Of a stretch of DNA of 64,000 bases, positions 1-11,803 are shown one piece after another. Location of the stretch: the NCBI GenBank assembly GCA_021234155.1, contig JAJEKV010000077.1, positions 206,424 through 270,423 on the forward strand, written 5' to 3'. Numbering within the stretch: the first letter of the stretch is position 1; every line of letters starts with the position of its first letter. Made by a program: the position numbers and the translations under genes. The stretch comes from Isoetes taiwanensis. Its lineage: Eukaryota > Streptophyta > Lycopodiopsida > Isoetales > Isoetaceae. The notes beneath the pieces were generated by a model, which saw only the letters and a list, made by a program, of their open reading frames with translations, was not told where the DNA came from and did no database searches.

Positions 1-1313
1 TAGCACATGTTCAGATTGTCTTGATTCTCTTAATGTTTCTGAAACTAGCAGCTTCAAAGAAACTCAAAAGAGAGTAAAGTTAAAGCAGGGCAGCTACTCG
101 GCCATTGCCCTTGCCTTTCCGACGCCACTTTATAATTCATCTAGCAATAGTAGCACATCTGATCACCCAATGTGGTCTCCTCCTCCTCCAGAGAAAAACT
201 CCTCCAAGAAGTCTTGCTTCCATTGCGCCGTCATAGTGGTGGCAAAGGATGGTAGTGGAAAATATTCCAAATTGTAGATGCCATTACTGCAGCCCCTACA
301 TCAAACAGGTCTGGTACATCATATACATCAAGCGTGGCATCTACAGGAGAACATTAGGATTCCCATGAGCAAAACCATGATTATGTTGATTGGAGATGGT
401 ATGGGAAAACGGTAATAACTGGAAGCAAAAGCACATCAGACTCTGGCAATACTCTCTTGTCAACCTCCACAATTGGTAATTCTACTTCTTTTCCTTCTGT
501 CCTGTTGATCTCGAACAGATTCTAAAAATTTGATTTTCCTCTTCTCCTTCTTCATTTTCTTTCAATAACATCCACATACTTAACATGCTTGTTTCTAAAT
601 ATTTATTTTTTGTCTATGGTGGAAGCAATTTATGGAGATGGCTTCCTGGCAAGAGGTATTACATTTGAGAACACAGCAGGTGCAACAAAAAGGACAAGCG
701 GTTTGCTGCATTAGTTTCTACAGATAAGTTGGCATTCTACCAATGCATTTGCAGGCTTCAAAGACCTCTTTTCAGCGTCTCATTTCGCCAGTTCTACAGA
801 AGGTGTATTATAAAGGGGCACGGTAGATTTTGTGTTTTGGAAATTCTGTAGCTGTCTTCAAAATACAACCCTGCTTGCTAGGGTTCCAGTATTAGGGCAA
901 CAAAATGTGTATACAGCTCAAGATAGGACTGATCAAACCAAAATACTGGGGTTTCATTCAAAATGCGGTGGGACGCAATTAAGCAAGTGCAAAATATCCA
1001 TCTATTTACAAAACATTGTACCTGGAGAGGCCATGGAAGGCTTATTCGCGCACATATTCAGCTCAACGTTTGAATCTGCAGCACTTCAACCAACAAGGAT
1101 ATGGCTTCCTTGGAGCAGCAATTTTAATACAAATTACTCTGTTCTATGGTGAATACAATTGCAGAGGGGCCAGGTTTAAGCCATCACAAAGGGTTTCATG
1201 GTCCACCCAAATCCAAAGCGCCTCTGTTGCCCAGCAATACAGTGTCGACAATTTTATCAATGCCCAGAATTGGCTGAAAGCAACAGGGTTCCCCATACGA
1301 TACATCCTTGTAA
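1..1313 (+). pseudogene. Pectin methylesterase, copy A (5' truncated by window, frame-broken)
   Basis: This is the same gene as at 31,471-33,237, seen from the end of the PMEI pro-region onward. Exon 1 runs to 475, the GT..AG intron covers 476-625, exon 2 starts at 626, and the stop matching copy B is at 1,311-1,313. The reading frame is interrupted many times by single-base gains and losses. Examples are the extra bases in the LGRPWK region near 1,020-1,040 and in the GWLPW region near 1,100. No continuous PME protein can be read. It is either a decayed paralogue or the same gene read with poor base quality. The catalytic neighbourhoods are still recognisable but fall in different frames. 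Confidence 0.85.
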
Positions 1314-1816
1314 GTTCATATTTGTAAAATGCTTATTTGCAAAATCTCCAAGAAGTAGTTCTCTTCATCCATGAAAATTCATCAACAATATCATAATCCG
1401 GTCGACATTTTTCTTCGGTGGTGTATTTCTGTGATGCCACATGGCATCAGCCAATATCACGGCATGACAATTGGGTCTACAAATTCTGGGTTACTGGTTC
1501 AACCGGTGATACCATCAGGGTTTGCATTCATGAAACCGGTCAAAATATAGCAGAACACAAAATCCCCTGCACAGAACCCCTGTTTCGGCACATAAATCTC
1601 CTGCACAAGAATCCCTGTTTTTCCGGTACAGAAACCCCATATTTTTGCTCTTAATCATTCCAAAAATTCGCTGTTCTGCACACAAAATCCTTGAATCCTC
1701 TGTTTCGGCAGTGCAGAAGCCCCATGTTTCGATCTAACAAGATTTAAGTTCTGAAATCTGGTTTCTGAAATCTAGTTCTAGGCTCCCTGATTGGAAAAAT
1801 GCCTCCCCGATTATGA

Positions 1817-1906
1817 TATTGTAAGGGGTAAGCGTTTTGGTCTGCAATTCCTGTTTGCCGCCGGTCGCCAGCATCCACCGGCAAACGGGGTACATCCCAA
1901 AACTTA
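1817..1906. repeat. Short inverted repeat (copy A of hairpin at 33,733)
   Basis: This is a degraded copy of the roughly 100-bp foldback at 33,733-33,832. The two arms, around TAAGGGGTAAGCG and the reversed CTTACCC segment, are still visible, but the stem is broken by small indels. Confidence 0.55.
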
Positions 1907-2806
1907 CCCATACTCTAATGTGAGTCTGTTGTTTTTTAAACTTCTGTTTAGTCCACTACCAATGCCTATGAAAAATTGTGGACATTTCAAGGCAATTCTG
2001 GGAATGCTTGATGGCTCAATCATCACTACAAGTGTACAACAAAATTGTCTAGAGATATATAAGTAACATTTATCTAAAACAAAAGTTAATATGTACAAAA
2101 GAGGGATAAATATTCAATCCTCTCTAGACAAAGGGTAATTGTTAGCAAATCATTGATCATCGATTTCACATTATTCATTCAAGACATTTATATTGGAGCT
2201 ACTAACAAAAGTAGTCAAACTTAGTATGTAATGGCATATCTTACATGATATTATGAACCCTCGAATTTATTACATGTGCATCTCTAGACGATGTTTTTCC
2301 TCTCACAAAGGATGTTGACTTCTCAAACTATAAGATTGTGCCAATATTGTGCTCTTGATGGCTAAATACATGACCATTGGATCATTACGAAGGCATGCTG
2401 CAAGTGGGAAAGGTTGTTAACTTATCCTCCTCTATCACCCCAGAAGTAAAACGCGATCAACAATCATATTCAAAATACTTGTATCAACCTATCACATTCC
2501 TATATACATCAATTTCTCAGATTTCTTGGTCTTGACAAAAGTTGTTGCTATGTGGAATTGAAAAATATGATCTGCAATCCTATCCAAGATATTTAAAGCA
2601 TCCCACGTGTCACATTCACATAATTTAGAGGCATCCCATGATGGAAGTTGCATCAAGATGAGTTTGCCAGAATAAGCCGTAGTAAAAAGTATTATAGCTA
2701 ATTCAAAGGACACCGCCAAAAAACTACTTAATTGATTTCAAAGCTACTTCAACTAATATTTTTCTTTAAGAAAATCATAAAATGGAGTTGAATACATTTG
2801 AAGGAA

Positions 2807-2836
2807 TAGAATAGAATAGAATAGAATAGAATAGAT
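2807..2836. repeat. (GAATA)n microsatellite
   Basis: About six head-to-tail GAATA units. The same array occurs in copy B near 34,848-34,874, and a shorter one lies near 7,025-7,045. Confidence 0.9.
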
Positions 2837-2874
2837 ATTTTTACATCTCACATTCCAAAGGGGAGTTCAATAAA

Positions 2875-3322
2875 GGGAAAAATACCAAAAGAAATACCCT
2901 ATATTTTGCAAAGATTAATAAAAATGCCCTTCAAGCGAAGAGGGCATTTAGGTAATATAGTAATATAGTTTTGTGACTCATCAAATGCAAAAGTTGTCTT
3001 CACGATATTGTAGATCATGATAAGATCTCCATGACAAGATCAAATTCATCTAAATTGGGGTTGAAATTCATAAGTTATGCTCTTTTGAGTTTTTTAAACC
3101 CAGGTATTTAAAGCACCATAACTTGAAGATTTCAAACCCGTTTTAGATGATTCTATTGCCTTGGAGCCATTTTCATTTTGTCATCTATAAGTTTGTGAAG
3201 GCCAATTTTTATGTTTGATCGATCCACCAAGGAAGTTAATAACATTTAGCCAAAACACCCCATTTTAGGGGCCATTTTTGGTAATTTTGCAAAATATAGG
3301 GGCATTTTGGTAATTTTTTTCC
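2875..3322. mobile_element. MITE-like element with inverted termini (copy A)
   Basis: The left end begins GGGAAAAATACCAAAA and the right end is its reverse complement (ending TTTTGGTAATTTTTTTCC). It matches the element at 34,909-35,349 and belongs to the duplicated block. No coding capacity is seen. The target-site duplication is not clean. Confidence 0.6.
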
Positions 3323-3443
3323 TTAGAGTAATGATACTAAAGTCAATAATAAATAATTTGTCCAAAGAAGCTCATTACTTAGTGCTATTGACTTCTATAA
3401 TTTCGTGCAGCGTCCGGCCACCTCAAGAATGTATAATCTTGAG

Positions 3444-3739
3444 TCATGCACAAAAGGTGCTACACGAAGTTGTATGTTGAAGAAAATTTTCAAATTGTGA
3501 TCAATGGTACCTTCTTGGCGAGAGTGTTGCGAAGAGGTATCTTATCGAAGGAGCCCAAAATCAATTGTAGGATATAGGTTATGCGAAATGATCCAAAGGG
3601 TTTAGTGTTCTCCACCACGGATCTATGCCATCGAGGGTTCCATTAGGCGAAAACATACTGGAACAAGGAACCACCTTCCAGTTAGATCTGGAAGGCGAAA
3701 ATACTTGATAACTTCACGGATGTCTTGTCGATGTGAATA
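3444..3739 (+). pseudogene. Degraded copy of the 101-codon ORF
   Basis: This corresponds to the intact ORF at 35,477-35,782. The frame is broken by losses at former CAG and CTG sites. For example, the segment corresponding to the last codons reads CTTGTCGATG here against CTTGTCTGATG in copy B. The product is unknown. Confidence 0.6.
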
Positions 3740-4044
3740 ATTGTAATTCCATTCTTTCAAAGTATACCAACTTTTCTAAGTATATTTCTCTAGCTTCATT
3801 CTAAGTGTGAGTTGTCGGCGTGGTAGATGTGATGGCGGCATGGTGTATCATGTCATCACAAAGCGTTGCCTTACCGTATAGCATGTGGTGCCAACATGTA
3901 GTGCATATGATGCCAATATGATACATGTGATAGCAACATGTGCAAGCGATCAATTCAAAGTGTATTTTCCTCCTTGCAATATAAGACCATTAGAACATGC
4001 CCTAAGTTCCAAAAGTAGGCCATTAGAATATGTCTTGGAGATGA

Positions 4045-4125
4045 TGGTGAATTGGAATATGCCTTGGGATATGCCTTGGTTTTTAGGAACTTGGAATATG
4101 CCTTGGGATATGCCTTGGTTTTTGA
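4045..4125. repeat. Tandem repeat of about 40 bp, two units
   Basis: Two adjacent units of the segment TTGGAATATGCCTTGGGATA plus flanking bases. The same pair is found at about 36,083-36,160 in copy B. Poly-T tracts follow at 4,168-4,186 and 4,286-4,300. Confidence 0.8.
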
Positions 4126-5005
4126 GCTTGAGGGGTTGTAAGTTGTAAATTGACTTATTATAGAAGTTTTTTTTTTTTTTTTTTTTGGTGGTGCGTAAGG
4201 GCAATTTAAGTTGCAACAACTTGAAATTTAGTGAAAAAAAAACTTGCAATGACCCCAAATTAGTTTATATAAATTTACTTTTTCCTTTTTTTTTTTTTTT
4301 GGAAGGCAAGGGAGACACCATGGAAGGTGCCATTTTTATATTATCGGAATAAAAGAGTACATGCATCAATGATATAGGAAGTTACTACGGGGCATGCCTC
4401 AACATCTTAGCTTCCCGTAAGCTATGCTTATTGAAAACTCCTTTAAGAGTTAAGTTATATACCCGATATTTTAGCAAATCGAGGATAGCCCTCTTATGGC
4501 TTGATAAAATTAAGCACAAAAAGCTCACAAATAGCGAGAAAATATACCCGGTGGGGCATGTTTTTTGTAGAAAGCCTGAGAACACCCTTTGCTCAACGCC
4601 CTCAGGGATCAGATCCCACCAAGGAGGTTTTTGATGCAATCTTTGCATTGTTGGGAAAATCACGGTCATCCTAAGTTGGCTAGGCTTAGAACAAGTCAGT
4701 ATGAAACTCCTCCTCAAAAAAGCAGGTGCATAATATCTCGCATTTAGATGTCCCTAACCGGCATTGTCTTAATCCATTCACGTAAAATCAATCTGTCATA
4801 GGCTGAATAAAACAAACTTGAGGGCAAAGAATTCTCAAGATTACCGTAGGACATGGAGCCTTTAGCCCACGAAGCCATTCTCACAGGAGTAGATAGACTT
4901 ACATAAACATATTCTCCAAGCGATGCAGCTTTCTTAAAAATTCTACTCAAGATTGCGGTTCATGCAACCTCCCGCACGACAAAGAATCACTTGTATAATC
5001 TAGAG

Positions 5006-5554
5006 TGTTATTGTTAGTCGTATGCGTCACAGTGCGGGACTATTCATGCACACCACCAGGCTTCGTCGAGAACAAAGTGCGTCAAATCCAGTCGGTCGAT
5101 CGTAAAGAAGCCCGGCCAAAGAGACCACGCCTTGAAGGGCGCCCAAGAAGAAGCTGACGGACAAGTGGCCGGGCCGTGTCCAGCGTGATTCGAGCATTTC
5201 AAGAGCACTTATGACATTCCGCGTCGGGCCTCCTTCGAGAGTCGACGCGAGATCGGCCAGTGCTCCCATATTGGGCGAGAGGCCATTATTACTATATACA
5301 TGAGTAGAGCTAGCATTGAAAGTTAGATGAGTTTTTAGTTCTTGTCTCCATCATTTTCTCTCGATTCGCGAGCTCATGTAATGCGATTGATATCAAGCGG
5401 TTTCCTCTATACATTTGTGTTTCTATTGTCTTTGTTTTCCTTTTCTTGTTCTTTGAAATCCAAGTGACCACGACTCGAGGATTCTCTGACGATCGAGTCC
5501 TCCGCGAGAGAGCTTTCTTGCGGGGAGTTCACCTAGAACCCGGACCCCCAAACA
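5006..5554 (+). mobile_element. 5' LTR of Ty3/gypsy element, copy A
   Basis: It begins TGTTA and ends AAACA, like the LTRs at 37,057-37,611 and 47,463-48,023, and is preceded by the same five bases TAGAG (5,001-5,005). This is therefore the same insertion event, copied with its flank. It carries many small differences from the other two LTRs. Confidence 0.85.
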
Positions 5555-5589
5555 GCGTAAATGGATTCTTAAGTGCGATCTTTCTTCTT

Positions 5590-6573
5590 CCTTCTTTTCA
5601 CTATGCACGCTGCATTGGTTTCCCTCACGAAGAACTTCTTTGCCAAAGCGGCTCGCTGGAGGCGCCATCAGCGTCAGCAATTTTGATTCGGGGATATGTA
5701 TGACAATGGCATGACGTGCCAGAGGCGGTCGTGTCAAAATCCAAAGAGCACAATCGTGGCTTCCAACTACTCCTCGAGGAGTTCATTCGGAGCCGGTCTT
5801 TCCCCACAGTCGACGTTGTTAACCTCACATTAAGCCACATCATACCTGATTGACCCGCGCCTCATTGACTCCCGGAACTCGGAGCCGGTACCTACATTAC
5901 CACCATACCTTCGGGGCCACACCCCTACGCCGCGGCCACTTCTCCTCCCCTCGGTACGGGCTACCCTCAAGTTTCATTTGGCCCTCCCATGTTCATGAAT
6001 TCGGACTTCCCATCCTTTGAGGAATGCTCTTCTGTCTACAGACTCTCGCGATCTCCCGAAGCCTCATGAGGAGGGGATCCCGCGAGTCCGCTTCCCACCG
6101 GGGCGGCTCAATGCTGCAGCCCTCCGAGTTTTCTTTGTTTCATACCATCAGTTCGTAGCCGCAGTACATTGATCCGACTATGTTCCTACATATGCTCCCC
6201 ACATCTATCGCCCGATTACGCTTCATCTCCTACTCACAATTTGAAGGCGGCTTATCTACTTTTGGCGCTTACTAAAAGATAAACCTGCGGATCAAAGTGC
6301 TTTCGAGCCCACATGGGAAGAATTTGAGACCTTGGCCATCTGAATGGTCACGCTCAACCTCAACTCAAATTTCATATTTTTCTCTACCAACATCGGGCGC
6401 CCCTCATCCGATGGCTAATGGCCCATTAAAGCCAACGGAAGCAAAATTGGCAAGAAATGAAAACAGCATTCCTTTCTCACTATGGCACCGGGGCGATGAT
6501 CAACTCTGCTCCAAACAGCTATTGATCTCGGCAACAACTGCGCGAATCTGCGGCGTGATTTTGCGGTCGTCTT
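5590..6573 (+). pseudogene. Partial gag of Ty3/gypsy element, copy A
   Basis: This corresponds to 37,640-38,620 of the complete element: the gag N-terminal region and the first part of the retrotransposon gag domain. The frame is broken repeatedly. Homology stops sharply at 6,573, and nothing from the rest of the element follows. Confidence 0.8.
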
Positions 6574-7650
6574 AGTTACGTATTGCTGGTCTTCTTCCAT
6601 CAACATCCAGATCATGCGTATACATTCTATCATGCATTAGAGGAGTGTATGAGGTTTTGTGAGCTGCAATGAGAGGCTTTCTTTGTTGTGGATATGCCAT
6701 TGGGGAAAAAGGTACCGCAAATGATACATGCAGTGAATGTGGGCGAATAAGCTCAAGCAAAATGACAAGAATGACATTAACAGAAGAGGAAGGTAAACTA
6801 CAATGTGATAATTAACAGAGATGAAGAAAATGTGAGAAATTTGAAATGCATAAATGGAGGGCAGAGGAAGGAGAAAAAGGAAAATTACGAGCCACGTAGA
6901 GGTATACCGACTATAGATGGGTTGGTCTAAAAGGATAGTAGTCTACAAAGTGGGGGCTTTGATGCTATGCCAACTTTGATACAACGTCATCCTAAGAAAA
7001 TTTATCTAAGAAAATTTATAGTAGAGTAGAATAGAATAGAATAGATTACGATTACTAGTGCCGACTGCGTATATGATTGATTGAAGGAAGGCGCAAAAGG
7101 AGACGCGTGAAGGGGGATGTACCCTTGGATGGCTAGGCAGCGTTCTATAGGGGCTAGAAAATGGAAGGGGTAATACCGCGGTCGTCTTAGCATCACCTTT
7201 TCATACAACAAAAATGTAATACAAGCCTTTGACAATTTGGAATATCTAAAGTATTGAATACCGCGCCATCTCAAAATATCAAGCATTATGGAAGCATTTA
7301 TAGTCATTTGCATGCAATGCAATCATCCTCGACATTGCATCCTTCCCAGCAGCCGTCCCATATTTATTATGTATCTCGGCCTTTCTCATTCGATTCAATT
7401 CGATTCGGTTCATTCAATAAGGAGGGGCCTCTGGACTTGGACTCTCCGATCTCTTCGCGTCCCTCCGCATTGATTTGATCTTGGACATTTATGTGTTTCT
7501 TTATCCTTTCGATCATAAGCATTCATAGTCACATTGCATGCAAAAACATCCTCGGCATTGCATCCTCTTGTAGCCTTGGAAGGTACCATATTTATGTATC
7601 ACACTCTTTCTTATAAAGCGGTTCATATGGCGGGGCTTTTATAAGCCCGA
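6574..7650. other. Unassigned repeat-rich DNA
   Basis: I see no supported gene. A GAATA run lies near 7,025-7,045. Two related segments of about 85 bp with the pattern GCATTTATAGTCATTTGCAT lie at about 7,280-7,370 and 7,515-7,600. The stretch 7,384-7,490 (TTCAATTCGATT followed by a GGGGCCTCTGGAC segment and CCTCCGCATTGATTTGAT) recurs in part at about 9,205-9,430, which suggests remnants of a dispersed repeat. Confidence 0.5.
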
Positions 7651-7672
7651 GGCCGATTATCTTGAATCGGCA

Positions 7673-8125
7673 TTGAAATACGCCCTTCGGCAATTCGACA
7701 TCGCCAAGATGCTCTTTCGCGTAGCTGATGCCCCGAGTGCGTCGAGCGATACCCGTTTGAGTCCGCTTACTTTCGGCCATGAATCATTCACATGCTCAAA
7801 CAAAAGAGAATGGGCTTTCCTCACCATGACACAATTCGAAGCTCTCTGGTGGAGATTTCGCCCCATCGATTATGGCTTTGAATTACATTTCCATCTAATT
7901 TTTAAGTATGTAGGAGGGATTACGATGTGGTTCCCTCCACCCAAATCCCAACACCCTCTCAAGAATCTTTTCCTCAAAGCAGCCCCCAAATGCCTCGATA
8001 TACTTCTAGTTACGCACGAGAGAAGAAGCATTATGGCCACCCGAATGCAGCAGACAATTTGCTTGATGAGTTTCTTGTGTGGTGAATGTGATCTGAAATG
8101 GAAACCTTGGCTCCAAGCATTATGA
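7673..8125 (+). CDS. Unrecognised open reading frame, 150 codons
   Basis: This is the longest uninterrupted frame in the first 26 kb. I do not recognise a family. The protein is mixed, with aromatic-rich segments (such as FEALWWRFRPIDYGFELHF) and no signal peptide. The frame extends upstream of the first Met without a clear start context. Given the surrounding noise it may be a transposon-derived or host exon piece, or chance. No neighbour supports a role. Confidence 0.2.
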   Translation: MKYALRQFDIAKMLFRVADAPSASSDTRLSPLTFGHESFTCSNKREWAFLTMTQFEALWWRFRPIDYGFELHFHLIFKYVGGITMWFPPPKSQHPLKNLFLKAAPKCLDILLVTHERRSIMATRMQQTICLMSFLCGECDLKWKPWLQAL

Positions 8126-8577
8126 TCTCTTATTCGCGAGAGGATCAGCAGTATTCATCATATCTGAAAGCAAGTAAAAGAATAGGATGGAATTTATGAT
8201 GAGGAGGTATAAGCGAGAAAAGGATAAAGAAAACAAAAGCGGAGGCACTCCTATTACTTAGCGATATTTGATCAACTTTATCAAGTTTGGGCTCCTCTTG
8301 CAAAATGTATGGACTTCGGGGATCCACAAATGAAGGATTTAGATCGGGGACACATCCACATCTCAAAAGGTGCTAAGAAGAAAAAAATGAGTAGAAATAT
8401 TGCGGCAAATGGATCCAAAAGAAAATCAGTTCACCTAGTCATTGAAGATGATAAAGAAGATATGAAGTACTGATGATGGCCAAGATACTCCATCGAGGGA
8501 ATTGAAAGAGAAGTTGCCGTTGTTTCCGGCAAGAAGGGTAGTTCTAGTTTGAATAAAAGAAAACAAAGTCAAAGCAT

Positions 8578-8910
8578 TTGGAAGCGGTGTTAGGTGGAGG
8601 CTGCGTCAATTCTATATTTGGAGCTTTGAAGGACATAAACTTGTCATTCAAAAAACCTCTAGCTAATGGAGTTCGCGAGGCAAAAAGGATGCAGTTGGCG
8701 TCTTGGAGAACAATTCTGATTGCAAATTCTTTGAGAGGAAAGAACATTGAAATTGCAACTTGCGGAGATGCAAATGAGACTTCAAATAGACTTACGCGAG
8801 GCCGACTACGATCAATCCAGGTTGGCAATATATCGACTCCATATGAAAACACATTCAATGGTAGCCACTTTTCTCTGAAGAAGAAGGCAGTATCACCCCT
8901 CTGGATTTAA
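8578..8910 (+). CDS. Unrecognised open reading frame, 110 codons
   Basis: The frame opens with a GGGCVNSIFGALKDINLSF-like segment. No family is recognised. It follows a purine-rich stretch (8,380-8,570) that reads as lysine/glutamate-rich in several frames. It may be a remnant of a larger coding region that includes 7,673-8,125, but I cannot connect the two. Confidence 0.15.
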   Translation: MEAVLGGGCVNSIFGALKDINLSFKKPLANGVREAKRMQLASWRTILIANSLRGKNIEIATCGDANETSNRLTRGRLRSIQVGNISTPYENTFNGSHFSLKKKAVSPLWI

Positions 8911-10408
8911 TACGATGCATTGAAATAGTTGCTCAAAAGCATCCTCCCCATCTTCCGTTCATTGTAATTGAGCACGGAAGGGATGATCTTGAGCCATGGA
9001 GAACTCGGTAAAGGAAGAACAAAGCGGGAGGAGATATATTTCGGGGAATATCGATTGTTTTTTAAGCTAGCTGAGCGGCGGTCGGAAATCTGATGACAAA
9101 AACACCTGGCCGCATGAATACGTGGCTGAATAAAACTGTCAGAAGCGGCCCGACCATGGCGTATTAGCCAGGAATTCAGCCGGATATAACCATCTGAACC
9201 CTACATTATTCTATTCAATTCAATTCAATTCATTTCATTCAATTAGGAGGGCCTCTGGACCCCTATCTCCCTGACTTTAGCCCCACATGACGTGGCATGG
9301 ATCCAGACCATACAATTTGCAAATCAAAGGGGCTGACATAATGCCACGTCAGGAGGGGCTGCCTTCGAAGACTACCCGACATTTCATCTACTGGGCCCCT
9401 CCGCATTGATTTGATATTGGACATTTCATCTGTTTGCCACCCTATCTGTTGCTGTGTTCCTCCTCATTTGCAGCACCGCTTTGAGAAGATTTCATGGGTT
9501 TTCCCTTAACCTTCATCGGCCCATGTGAATAGAACTTGCAGCCTGCTGGCACCGCCAAAGAAAGTCGCGCAAAATAAACCACCGAAGAAAAACCTCATGT
9601 GAATCCCACATAAATGCTTGTTTTCTGATCTTCTTCCAACACTTCAGAGCCTCTTCACAGGCATTCGCAAATCAACACACTCAGGTTTTAGAAACAGAGC
9701 CGCCCCTACTGACCAGCAGAATCCAGACTCAAAATCCTGGCTCCACAACAGCAAATCTCTGCACTGCCTACAGAAAATCGGATTTGCTCCACGATTGCTT
9801 CACGCTGCAATTAATTGCCGCTGTTCTTCTGCAATCCGAATCACACTGAAATGATTCGTCTCAGATTAGTCTACTGCCACGATATCGGCGTCTTCGCGAT
9901 TTCTACACCAACAAGCCCGACTCCAGTTTTATGCGCGCCAAAATTCTCAGTGGCAGATCAAAACATTGCCGATTGAGCTCCTGCATCAATCCGACCCCAG
10001 CACCGCTATTCCGATGCTCCTCTGTACCTGAATCAATTCCGCCCTTTTTACAAAATCTTAACCATTATAGCTAGCGTTCTAGATTTGTTACACGTGTCGC
10101 GTTCTTGATTCCACATGGCATGACCCATGATTCAGGATTGCAACCTGGTGACGTGGCAGCTGAATTCGTGAGCAGTGAACTGCTGAGCAGGCCTCAGATT
10201 AGATTTTGCTTAAACCCGCAAATCTGCCGTGCTTTGTTGCTACTTACTTTGGATTTTTTAGAAAATATCCTCTAATTTGCGGTTAACAAGCATTTTACAA
10301 AATTTTGGCCAGGAAATTTTCCGGCATCTATTAAAGAAAGGATTTTAACAACTTCAGCCGGAAGTGCAGGGAGGAACCTCCCAATCACGGAACCTAACTG
10401 GCTGAGCT
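8911..10408. other. Intergenic, upstream of lipase gene
   Basis: No gene is supported. It contains a run of CAATT units at 9,212-9,240, the second copy of the 7,384-7,490 repeat, and AT-rich to mixed DNA running into the lipase 5' region. The 78-codon frame at 9,618-9,854 has no recognisable homology. Confidence 0.4.
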
Positions 10409-11803
10409 ATGGCTATGGCTATGGCGATGGTGGCGCGGGATTACCGACCATCTTGAGGCTCCCATTTGCGACCTCGGCTTTGTGCAATGCAATGAAAAAG
10501 GGTGAGCATGAGCATGAGCATGGCAAAGGATGCAGTGCGACCAATGCATAACATTTTCGGCACGGAAATATCAATTCAGCGGGATCACGGAAAATGAGAT
10601 CGCAGCAAAGGGGCTAAAACTAAAAGCGACCTCGGCTTGAAATGGAGAGACATACAAAGGGAGAGATTGGGGCCGGGTTGCTTCACCCTTTGGACATTGA
10701 TCTAAGGTGCGAGATAATAAAATATGGAATTTGCCGCAGTGCATTATGATTGCCCGGCCAATTTTGCCCATATTCCGCGATACCATGGCACATGCAAATC
10801 TGACCTCGGGGATTTCTTTGGGCGGGTTGGTCTCGGGGATACAAACTATGAGGTAACCAAATATATTTATGCATCTTGTTACGGAATTCCGGGGAATTTC
10901 CAACAAATCCCCCCATAAGGGTTGCAATTGGATGGGATTTGTAGATGTCTAATTAGAAACCCGGCGAGCTCGGAAGAAGAAATATAGTAGTTGCTTGGAG
11001 ACAGCGTGCTCGATTATTGAATGGCTGGAAAATCACGAAGGATTTTCTCCGGCCGTAGCGCTGAATCCAAATTGATGATGTGAAAGCGGAGCGGGTTTCC
11101 TTCATCTCTATACTTGCAAAAACCAAGCTAGCAAAAGTGCGAGAGAAAGCGGGTCATGGAAGAATTAGCAGTTGGTCCCGTGTATCCCCATGAAGATCAC
11201 CGGTGTTACCATCAGCGGCCATAGCTTGGGTGGAGCTCTTGGCCTTATCAATAGTTATGACATTCTTTGAATCGGCCTCGGTTCGAGGGGTTGATACGGT
11301 TTGGTTATCTCCTTTGGTGCTCCTAGAGTAGGTAATGAAGCCTTTAGCAAAAGAGTTGAAGAGTTAGGGGTTAAAGTCCTCGGGGTTGTTAATGAAAAGG
11401 ATCTAGTTCCTAAAATGCACAGGCTTTTTATCAATGAGAGCCTCAACCCTTATCTGAATTTGTAAAGGGCCTTCCGGTCCCTATTCTCACGTTGGTGTCG
11501 AGCTCGGCCTCATCGGTGATGACTCTCCATATCTTAAGCCCTCTTCTGACCCTTGTAACCACCATAACCTTGAGGCTTATCTCCATCTTGTGGATGGCTA
11601 TCAAGGGAGAGGTAAACCTTTTAAATCTACAATGGGTCGAGATGTTGCCCTTGTAAACAAGTTCTCGATTTTTGAGAAAGGAGAACAACATTGTAGCTAA
11701 TTGGTGGCGGGGAGGCTAATAGTGGACTTGTTCAAGATGGCGTGGATGGTACATCCAACCTCCTCGTCCTCTTGATCCTTTGCCCCTTCCCTTGACATTT
11801 TAG
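10409..11803 (+). CDS. DAD1-like class 3 lipase (phospholipase A1), frame-broken
   Basis: This is the plant plastidic phospholipase A1 / DAD1-like family, which releases fatty acids from membrane lipids (in DAD1, linolenic acid for jasmonate). Pieces occur in the family order in shifting frames: a WxDIQ..LLHPLDIDLR..IIKYGEFAA segment (about 10,640-10,740), GDTNYEVTKYIYAS (10,835-10,880), NWMGFV and RRNIVVAW (10,925-11,005), the nucleophile motif GHSLGG (11,217-11,234), FGAPRVGNEAF (11,310-11,345), NEKDLVPKMH (11,390-11,420) and DPCNHHNLEAYLHLVDGYQG (11,548-11,610). The C-terminal NWW segment and a stop at about 11,801 close it. The start is uncertain: ATG at 10,409 opens an alternating Met-Ala run but meets a stop soon after. 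At least six frame changes are present. The gene is either a pseudogene or damaged by sequence error. No intron is evident. Confidence 0.7.
11217..11234 (+). other. Lipase nucleophile elbow GHSLGG
   Basis: The codons read Gly-His-Ser-Leu-Gly-Gly, the GxSxG signature of alpha/beta-hydrolase lipases, with the catalytic serine in the third position. It is intact although the surrounding frame is broken. Confidence 0.85.

Larger units (their letters stand above)
1..6573 (+). repeat. Direct duplicate (copy A) of 31,928-38,620
   Basis: This block aligns end to end with 31,928-38,620 in the same orientation: 6,573 bp here against 6,693 bp there. It carries the same order of parts: PME exon 1 remainder, intron, exon 2, a downstream hairpin, a GAATA microsatellite, a MITE, the 101-codon ORF, a 40-bp tandem repeat, poly-T tracts, then the 5' LTR and gag of a Ty3/gypsy element. 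The left end runs off the window. The right end is abrupt, inside gag, after the bases matching GATTTTGCAGATCGTCTT. Copy A has many more single-base indels and garbled CAG/CTG sites than copy B. It could be a true segmental duplication or an unpolished redundant piece of assembly. Confidence 0.95.

Noticed and set aside
2492-2719. Minus-strand frame (also 34,548-34,757) that survives in both copies
   Set aside because: It differs in frame and ends between the copies, and shows no family; persistence reflects the duplication, not coding.
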